From contig JAKOON010000015.1 of NCBI GenBank assembly GCA_022577435.1, positions 16,271,830 to 16,335,829 of the forward strand: a DNA stretch of 64,000 bases. The letters are read 5' to 3'. A model generated the notes under the pieces. The model did not search any database and was not told the DNA's origin. It saw only the letters and a program-made list of their open reading frames with translations. The stretch comes from Embiotoca jacksoni. Its lineage: Eukaryota > Chordata > Actinopteri > Embiotocidae. Position numbers and translations under genes: made by a program. This document shows, in pieces, positions 57,301 through 64,000 of the stretch. Within the stretch, counting starts at the first letter, position 1. Every line of letters starts with the position of its first letter.

Positions 57301-58251
57301 ACTAAACCTTTAAAGATTAGTTTAAAAAAAAAATTAACTGATAGAATATGAATTAGGACAGAATTTACCAGCTGCAGACTATAACAGTACATAAAGAAGT
57401 TAGCCCCCCTTTATCTCATTAGCCTCAAGACTAAATGATGCTCGAGGGAGTTCTCTCTTTACAACCCAGTATCACGACCAAGGTTCAAATACAGGAGGGG
57501 ACAATTAATTTTTTGAATTGTTTTTGGTTTCCTAACCCCAACCATGTTTTTTGTCACTAATCCAGCCATGTGTTTATTTAGTAACCCCAACCATGTATTT
57601 TTGCAAAAAAGTTAAATTTTCCTGTAAATCCCCTGGCTCAAAGCATGTAGTAGGTTTCATTTTTGTCCACAACCGGAAAACGTGTAACTTTCACACGTAG
57701 ATAGTGCCAAGTGTAGCTATCTCACATTTTGCTAGTAGTGGTCAAGCGTGTCAATTTCACGCTTTACGGTACTGGGTTACTCTTTAAGGCCAAAGGCAGT
57801 TGCCTTGCCAAATGGTAAAGTCCATTTCTTGAAGGACCTTAATCTGAATGTAATCTGTTCATTGTGCGCTCTGCCTCAGTTCTCGGTGCTCTACCTAATC
57901 TCGCTGGTAGCCATCCTCGTTGGCTTCATCGCCTTCAATGCTGTACCGACACCTGCTGACCCCACAGACCCTGCCGCCTCTTCCTCCTCCTCTTCCATCT
58001 GTGAGGAAAGTTACTGTACCAATCCTGTGGCTGCTCAGAATGACATCACCAAACAAGAAGTGGCCATAACGGTCCCTGGCAAGGGGGAGGAGGAGGAGGA
58101 GGAGGAGGAAGAGGGGGACACAAAGGAGCTTCATGGAGATGAACAGGTAAAGGACAGGAGGAAGAAAAGAGCTTCAGGGCCATTGCAAAGCCTCGGAGCA
58201 CAGAAGAGTGATGAAGATGTTGTTGCTGTTGGATGCAGCACTAAAATGTGA
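51336..58251 (+). CDS. slc35f2: Solute carrier family 35 member F2
   Basis: Multi-pass transporter of the drug/metabolite-transporter (EamA-like) superfamily; mammalian SLC35F2 imports the drug YM155 and has been linked to queuosine uptake. Eight exons: 51336-51445, 53250-53425, 54184-54311, 55134-55293, 55436-55592, 55678-55730, 56047-56201 and 57880-58251, in phase, 436 aa. About ten hydrophobic segments are visible. Diagnostic text: YMLLCVTYTSLLF, VDVEANYTVVKAYQYTTLTS, VQLLDCFVIPVLMLLSWWVL, ICLLGVGAMVGADLLA, ASLYAVSNVCQEYIVKNLGR, SSATSVNLSLLTADLFSLF. The start is the ATG at 51336; no in-frame ATG precedes it nearby. The cytosolic C-terminus is longer than in human (374 aa) and carries a run of nine Glu. 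AATAAA signals at 58360-58365 and 58368-58373 end the transcript. Human SLC35F2 also lies close to CUL5. Confidence 0.95.
51446..53249 (+). other. slc35f2 intron 1
   Basis: No exon. AT-rich, with a teleost dispersed repeat at 52.87-53.13 kb. Confidence 0.6.
52870..53130 (+). repeat. Teleost dispersed repeat (gctagcagctagttagc type)
   Basis: agctggagctagcagctagt, tagcgtagcttagcttaaag and gactggaaacaagaggaaac, familiar from many fish genomes. Lies in slc35f2 intron 1. Confidence 0.6.
53426..54183 (+). other. slc35f2 intron 2
   Basis: Ordinary intron sequence; nothing else recognised. Confidence 0.55.
54642..54765 (+). repeat. MITE-like element, copy 2 (partial)
   Basis: Starts aacctggtatc, then aaaatgtgcgatagacacgc, gcgtgaaagttacacatttt and gatgaaacctaccgcatgct. 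It matches the reverse complement of 57640-57778. In slc35f2 intron 3. Confidence 0.65.
57000..57315 (+). repeat. Teleost SINE-like repeat
   Basis: ttaaaggagcagtgtgaagg, then gtagaaacatggtggtgcta, gtaaaagaggacttactcct and cctacatactaaacctttaa. Typical of a repeat found throughout percomorph genomes. In slc35f2 intron 7. Confidence 0.65.
57463..57778. repeat. MITE-like element, copy 3 (complete)
   Basis: 316 bp bounded by aacccagtatc (57463-57473) and ggtactgggtt (57768-57778), an 11-bp inverted pair with one mismatch. The right half matches the 54.6 kb copy in inverted orientation. It ends about 100 bp before the last slc35f2 exon. Confidence 0.7.
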
Positions 58252-58359
58252 ATAACAGCCCGGCAGCCTGTCAGTACACAGTATCGTATACATTTTTAAA
58301 CACATTTATTTATTGAGTTTTGCTTGTGAACCGTAGCTACAGTAAATACTGAAATGCAC

Positions 58360-58373
58360 AATAAAGAAATAAA
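58360..58373 (+). terminator. Poly(A) signals of slc35f2
   Basis: Two AATAAA hexamers, at 58360-58365 and 58368-58373, 109 bp after the stop codon. Confidence 0.65.
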
Positions 58374-58529
58374 TATAAAAAGACAAAAAAATTAAAGAGC
58401 AAATACAAATAAAAACAAACAAACAGTGGAAGACATCTCATTTTGAAACTACAACATGTTACTGTGACTGTTATAATGTTATATATGAGGAGTTGTGCCA
58501 CAGGACGTCCACAGCTTTTCATGATATCT

Positions 58530-58750
58530 CAAAAAAAAGCTTTGACGGAATTGGTTTTAATTTGGCAAAAACTTTCTCTCGGACTCAAGTATGAACTGAT
58601 TACAATTTAGTGGTCAAAGGTCAAAGGTCACTGTGACCTCAATGTGGCCATAACTCCAGAATTCATATACTGATTATTTAAAAATTTCATACAAATGTTT
58701 AACAAGATAAAATAAAAAAAGGATGACATTTTGGATCCAAAAGTCAAAGA
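58530..58750 (+). repeat. Teleost repeat with ggtcaaaggtca core, copy 2
   Basis: aatttggcaaaaactttctc, ggactcaagtatgaactgat, then three tandem ggtca half-sites and aggtcactgtgacct at 58625-58639. Same family as 13.1-13.5 kb. Confidence 0.65.
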
Positions 58751-59870
58751 TCAATTCCACTGTGAAATCAGAACGTTCTGCAAAACCACTTTTCTTTCCA
58801 TCATTCACAATCGTAAATGAGAAAAAGAAGGGGAGACCGGGACCATGTTTCTCATTTGGTATTAGTTTTAGCTATAGGTGTACCTAATAAACTGTGTGTG
58901 ATTTGGTAAAACTGTGTATTTATGTATAAAATATCTCGATGTATGTGTACATCTTTGCTTGTTTTACAATGCTGTGATTGCAGCTATTCTCCATTCCTCT
59001 GTAAAAGGCACACGTGGCCAGTATAAATACTGCATATGAAAGTGACTGCTTGCATCACTGACATGCACCTGTGCTGTTTATGAGGGTGGGGATACTAGCA
59101 TTCAGCTGAGACTGACAAAGTCATGCGGATTACAAACGAAGTGATTCAACTTTATGGTGTGTAACATTCTTAAATATTGATATATTTAATTTGTAAATAA
59201 TTTATTTTAGCTATGCTGGATATACAACGGACCAGAGTGCGCAGACTCTGACTTGGTAGAGTGATGACAGTATGGAGATTAGCCAAGGTATTGAGAGAAG
59301 GAGGGAGAAAAAGAGGTCAACATTTAAATTTTTTTTTTTTTTTTTTTGTGTGTTTTTATTTTTGTGAACTTTGGTCCACACTCCTATACAGTAGGTTGCG
59401 GTAATGCACCTTTCGCCGGATGCCATCCGCCATAAAAACGCAAAATAAGATACCGTCTGCGTGAAGACCGGATGTTACGTACGAGCAGATTGTTCGAAGT
59501 GGTCACGTGATTTACTGACGCCCGGAACATGCCGCGATATTTCAGCCTGGCACCGAGGAGCAGACCGCGGCAGCAGCAGTTTGCTAACTTCAGTGTTTTT
59601 TTTTCCACACTTTCCGCCGTCTGTGTTTTAACCGTTTGAACGGCTCGTCCCGCTTCTGTTAATCCGGGAGAAGACGCACTCGGCACGGCTCGTCGTTTGA
59701 CCCTCTCCAGCTGCCGAGCGCGTATTTACCGAGAAGTTATCCCGAGTTAAATTAGCCAGCTTTGTGGCACGAAATAGGGCGTACAGCTTGTCGTTGACAC
59801 CGGGTTCGGGTCTCTCCTCCCCCCGCCACCGCTCCCAGCTGCCCTGCAGACGGTCACGGTCACACGGACG
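58751..59870. other. Intergenic region slc35f2 / clns1a with clns1a promoter
   Basis: The left part is plain AT-rich DNA. From about 59.40 kb it becomes CpG-richer and leads into the clns1a 5' UTR. A CACGTG E-box lies in ggtcacgtga (59501-59510) and an ETS-like accggatgtt at 59468-59477. Confidence 0.5.
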
Positions 59871-62800
59871 ATGGTTTTACTGAAAAGCCTCCATCCTCCC
59901 ACCGAGGGAGTGCGACACGAGCAAGCCGAGACCACGGCGGTGATCGACGGCCACAGGCTGGGCTGCGGCACGCTTTACGTCGCCGAAACGTAAGTGATGC
60001 ACGTGGCGCTTGTTTTTGTCCTCAGACAGATTGTTTCAGGCTCAGGTTGATGTTAAATGAGGTTTTTTTTTTTTTATATCAGCGTTTAGTACTGAGTGTA
60101 TATTAATTTAAACCAATATTTAGTACAGAAACAATAATAACCCTCTGCTGCTAATGCTAAAAAGCGCTTCCGGTATTGTTCCTTTCAAAATAAGACTTTA
60201 AATTGATGTGGATGAAAAGTATTAGTAGCACATTTAGTTTTCAACTAGTTGATTAACAGATAATCAGTCCCCAACTAGTATGAGAACAGATTCATCTTAA
60301 ATTTGATGCTTTTTCATGCAAAATATGCCATATTTACAGGGTCCACTGTTTCACGTAAGGATTGAATTTTCAAATCATATTTCTTTGTTGTGCGTGACTG
60401 TAAACTGAATATTTTTTTGTTTTAGGCTGTTTGTCTTGGTCAAAACAAAACGTTTTGAGTTGTCACCTAATTTTCAAGGATATTAATTAAATAATATTGA
60501 TTAAAGGACTTTTTTTTTTAATTGCCATGCTTTATGCAAATCGACCAAGGTGTCATATTTTGTTTGATCAGCAGTCGATGATCTAAAGATATTCAGTTTA
60601 CTATCATGTGGGAGAAAGAAAAGCTGAGGTTTTATAGCTAAAATAAGTATTAAATGAATTGACAAAAATAATCCCCATATCAGTGAAAATTAAAAGTTCT
60701 GTCTCTTAGTTGCATGCTGCTGCTGTAAAACAATCCCCAAGTTTGACATAAAGGATTCCAGTTATTTAAAATGTGTTGTCTGGACATGATGTGAAATTCT
60801 AGATTGTTGTGGTGGATCCGCTGTCGACCTCATAATTACCCCTCTCCCCATGCTTTCAGCTACCATCAACATTTCCTAAACAACATCATGAATTGATGCG
60901 GAAAGGAGTGTCGATCCAGCCGTTCTGCAGTTTGAATCAGCCAACGATTCTTAGCTGTGTTTACTTTTTGTCAGGCGCCTGTCGTGGTTCGATGGCTCAG
61001 GAATGGGTTTCTCTCTGGAGTATCCCACCATCAGTCTACACGCCATATCCAGAGACGTCAGCGCTTACCCACAGGAACACCTGTACGTCATGGTCAACGG
61101 CAAACTCAGCGGTGAGGGAAACCCGATTCTTAGAATTTACTGACTGATTCAGGAGATTAGAAAAGTCACATTTGGTCTCTGTGATATTTAGCTTGATGAA
61201 TGCTTTTGTGGTAAAATTCGTACTCCATAAAATAATTCTTCCGGCTAACCTTGTTCATTTTCTCCTTTTTTGTCATTAAAATGTTTATGAACTGAAAATA
61301 AAATATTTGGTTCCAGTTTTTGCAGTAGTTTGTTAATTTGTGCGTTTTCCTGCATGAGATACCTGCTCATTGTTGGTCCATTGCTGAGAGCGATTGATCA
61401 ACAAAAATCTTAAGTCTTAAGTTGCAGTATTTTACCCTTATTTTATGGGCATTATTTAAGAAGCAATGTGTGGCTAAATATTTAGGTGCACAACATGCAC
61501 ACACTGCTTTGTACACACCGGGACACACAGAAGTGCGCAAACGATCAGAGATAAAAAATCATTACAATGCAGAAGATTATTATTGTGAAGATCAATCTGA
61601 TAAGTTTGCACATGAACAGATCAGCTCCTCTTCAGAGAAACAAACCCGCCAACATATAAGCACTTTTATTTTTAAAGGGAACTGGAGATGGTGCTGTGAT
61701 CGGTTTCTATCATTTTACACCCAAAACACAGCTGTGATTAATTAAAGTCTCAGTACAACCCCTTTGACCTGTGTTAAATAATAAAAGAAATGTTGCCCCT
61801 GGAAGAGCAGGACACTTGTGTTGTATTTTTTCATAAACCAGGAGGAAAGTTTCTGTTTCTGCCTCAGAGTTCCTACTGAACATGTCACCGTCTTTTCATT
61901 TTCATGGCTCACAGACGAGAGTGAGGCAGAAATGGCAGAGAAAGCAGCTGATGATGATGAAGACGACAATGATGGCAGCAGCAGCGGCGGTGACGATGAT
62001 GACGAAGGAGTGATCACAGAGATTCGATTTGTGCCTGGCGACAAGGCATCGTGTGAGTGACCACACTGGGGATGAGAGGCAGAGTGATTTATTTACTCAG
62101 AAGGAGGAGGAGGAGTAAAGTGAGGTTGAATAAGCAAAAATACATGCGTAACTACATGCGGAAATTTGAGATGGTGACAGTGTTGCCTCTGACTTTAATG
62201 CAGGCCACACTGCTGGTAGTGGAGCATCTCATTTATGTGTGTGTGATTTTACACACAGTGGAGTCCATGTTCTCAGCGATGTGCGAGTGCCAGGTGCTGC
62301 ACCCTGACCCGGAGGACGACGACTCGGACAACGACTTTGAAGGAGAGGAGTATGACGTGGAGGAGGCCGGTGAGGAAGAGGATGCACACAAAGATGCAAA
62401 ATGAACTTGGCAAAGGCCAGTTTCATGTTTGGAAAAAGAAAGAAAGATGAAGAAGAGGCATTACAAAGGAAGTGCAACGTTAAGTGTTGCACTCGTTGCG
62501 ATAGATAAGAGGGTCAAAGTTCAAGGTGCAATTTAATGATGAAGTACTGTGTCCCAATTGTATACATACTACGGACGACAGTACACACTTTGTAAGAGTA
62601 CCTGCAGCATGTACTAATAATGAAAATAACAAAAGTGCGATTCAGAATGCAGCTTTCACAAGGGGGAAGGGCAGACCAATCAGCAATCAGTGGGCGTGGC
62701 TAGGTGTGATGACTTTTGAGGTCAAGTGTTTTTTTTTTCTAAATGTAGTTCCAACAACGGCAGCGGTGGCGGAGCTAAATGAAGCGATATGTGTCTACTT

Positions 62801-64000
62801 CAATAGTTTCAAAATCAGCCCAAGGTCTAAGACCATGAGGAAGCAATGACTGGAAACAATCCCCCAATACAGCGTGAACAGAGCCACATTTTGATGGAGT
62901 GAATATGGGTCTGATAACACCAGGCTACATATCAATATTCTGTGTACTAAATGTTAAATGTGGACTCTGTTTTCTGTCCTTCTGTCTTCTGGCTGTTTGC
63001 CCTCCTCCTCTCTGGACTGCTGGTCTGAACTCTTCGGCTGCAGAAGCAGGTAAGACACCCAGCGTTCACCTCTTTTACACAACCAAACTCCTCCTGTGGA
63101 ACTATTTTACTTTACAGAACAGAACATAATGACTTTGCTGCGTACAAGTGGGGTATCGGTCAAAAACGTTTCGATATCAATTTTGAAGGAAAATTGCATG
63201 AACAAATGTTACGTTTTCATATAGTTTAGAGGGGAAGAGTGGAACCCAGGTTTTTTTTTTTTTTCTGGTGCTCCAATTAACAGATGTCCCCTAAACGCCT
63301 AAGATAATGACTAATAGTAGACGCTACGTAGCTAGCTGCGCACAGAGAAGCCTTCAGTTACTTCAACGAAACAGACGGACAGATATGTGGCCAAAAATGT
63401 GTTTGAAAACAGTAAAATAAGTCGTTCTATTGTCAGAGTTACCTCAGTTAAAGACAAGTGATTTTGTAAAGTATTGCATGTAATGGGAAACTTTTGTCTC
63501 TATTGTTTTAATGTGGCAAAAAAAATAAAATAACATAAACTCCCCGTTGATGAGCTCAAACAAATTAAGATGTAGTGTAACTCCCACAAGCAGAGAAAGA
63601 AAGCAGATTCCAAACTCCCTTATACCTAAAAACCCCAAAATGTATTGTAAAAACAATGTTCTTATAAAAAATTATAAATTGGCAAACATTGATTGGAGAC
63701 TTCCACCTTAGATTAGCCAAGTCTCTACTCTATTAAAAAGGGTTTTTATCACTATGCCCAAATCCACCTAAAAAAAACATACAAGAAACACGTGAAGATA
63801 TTTCATGAGTGTTCAACTGCTTTAAAGCTCACGTAGATATTTATTAAATGTCTAAGTTACAAGTGCTCACCGTCTCTCTCCTCCACCCACTCAGAGCACG
63901 GCCACGGGGACATCCCCACCTTCTACACCTGTGACGAGGGTCTGTCGGCGCTCACGCAGGAGGGCCAGGCCACGCTGGAGAGGCTGGAGGGGATGCTGGC
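59871..64000 (+). CDS. clns1a: pICln, methylosome subunit (CLNS1A), 3' partial
   Basis: Chaperone of the PRMT5 methylosome that collects Sm proteins for snRNP assembly; first described as a chloride-conductance regulator. Five exons: 59871-59989, 60975-61111, 61915-62052, 62259-62369 and 63895 to the edge, in phase, about 203 aa of an expected near-240. It has a PH-like fold: MVLLKSLHPP, then LGCGTLYVAET, RLSWFDGSGMGFSLEYPTIS and LHAISRD. An acidic loop (DDDEDDNDG, DDDDEG) precedes ITEIRFVPGDKAS, then MFSAMCECQVLHPDPEDDDS, FEGEEYDVEEA, GDIPTFYT and EGQATLERLEGML. All are close to human CLNS1A. The start is the only ATG in the CpG-rich first exon and agrees with the family. The 3' end is beyond the window. 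Confidence 0.95.
59990..60974 (+). other. clns1a intron 1
   Basis: AT-rich intron. Parts at 60230-60300 and 60567-60620 (agatattcagtttactatca) resemble the gctgcaactaac-type teleost repeat. Confidence 0.5.
61112..61914 (+). other. clns1a intron 2
   Basis: No exon or repeat recognised. Confidence 0.5.
62430..62880 (+). repeat. Dispersed repeat family B, copy 2
   Basis: gatgaagtactgtgtcccaa, ttgtatacatactacggacg, gtacctgcagcatgtact and aaagtgcgattcagaatgc match the 4.7-5.1 kb copy. In clns1a intron 4. Confidence 0.6.
62881..63894 (+). other. Rest of clns1a intron 4
   Basis: No conserved exon, apart from a possible 6-nt microexon at 63044-63049 (see findings). AT-rich. Confidence 0.5.

Noticed and set aside
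1..64000. tRNA, rRNA or snRNA genes
   Set aside because: I saw no cloverleaf with A and B boxes and no snRNA-like sequence, but a covariance-model scan was not possible.

Overview
The window is vertebrate nuclear DNA, almost certainly from a teleost fish and probably a percomorph. Genes are split into short exons with GT/AG introns. The encoded proteins are close to vertebrate calpain-5, OMP, DCUN1D5, cullin-5, SLC35F2 and pICln. The non-coding DNA carries CA/GT microsatellites and several short interspersed repeats that I recognise from many teleost genomes. No database search was possible; identities come from reading the protein sequences against known families.

Layout, left to right. (1) 0.5-11.7 kb, minus strand: the first three coding exons of a calpain-5 gene (capn5), continuing off the left edge. 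An olfactory marker protein gene (omp, plus strand, two coding exons, 2.1-3.75 kb) is nested antisense in a capn5 intron. (2) 11.7-19.3 kb: capn5 5' intron or upstream DNA with repeats and a possible 5' UTR exon at 16.5 kb. (3) 19.3-21.3 kb, plus: a three-exon gene for a 469-aa single-pass membrane protein with one Ig V-type domain and a very acidic tail; I do not recognise it by name. (4) 22.5-27.9 kb, minus: dcun1d5 (238 aa), tail-to-tail with the Ig gene, with 5' exons to about 30.3 kb. (5) 30.4-36.9 kb: intergenic, repeats only. (6) 36.9-50.0 kb, minus: complete cul5, 19 coding exons, 780 aa. (7) 51.3-58.3 kb, plus: complete slc35f2, 8 coding exons, 436 aa, divergent from cul5. (8) 59.9 kb to the right edge, plus: clns1a (pICln), five coding exons, 3' end missing.

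Functional links. Dcun1d5 is a DCN1-like cofactor for NEDD8 conjugation to cullins, and the next gene, cul5, encodes a cullin with the neddylation lysine intact. The remaining genes have unrelated roles: calpain protease, olfactory neuron marker, SLC35F membrane transporter, and snRNP-assembly factor pICln.

Nothing looks like a prokaryotic-type system, a CRISPR array or an intact autonomous transposon. The best candidates for something undescribed are the acidic-tailed Ig protein, cul5 exon 14 bracketed by complementary UG/AC repeats, a MITE-like family with 11-bp inverted ends, and a five-copy dispersed repeat family.
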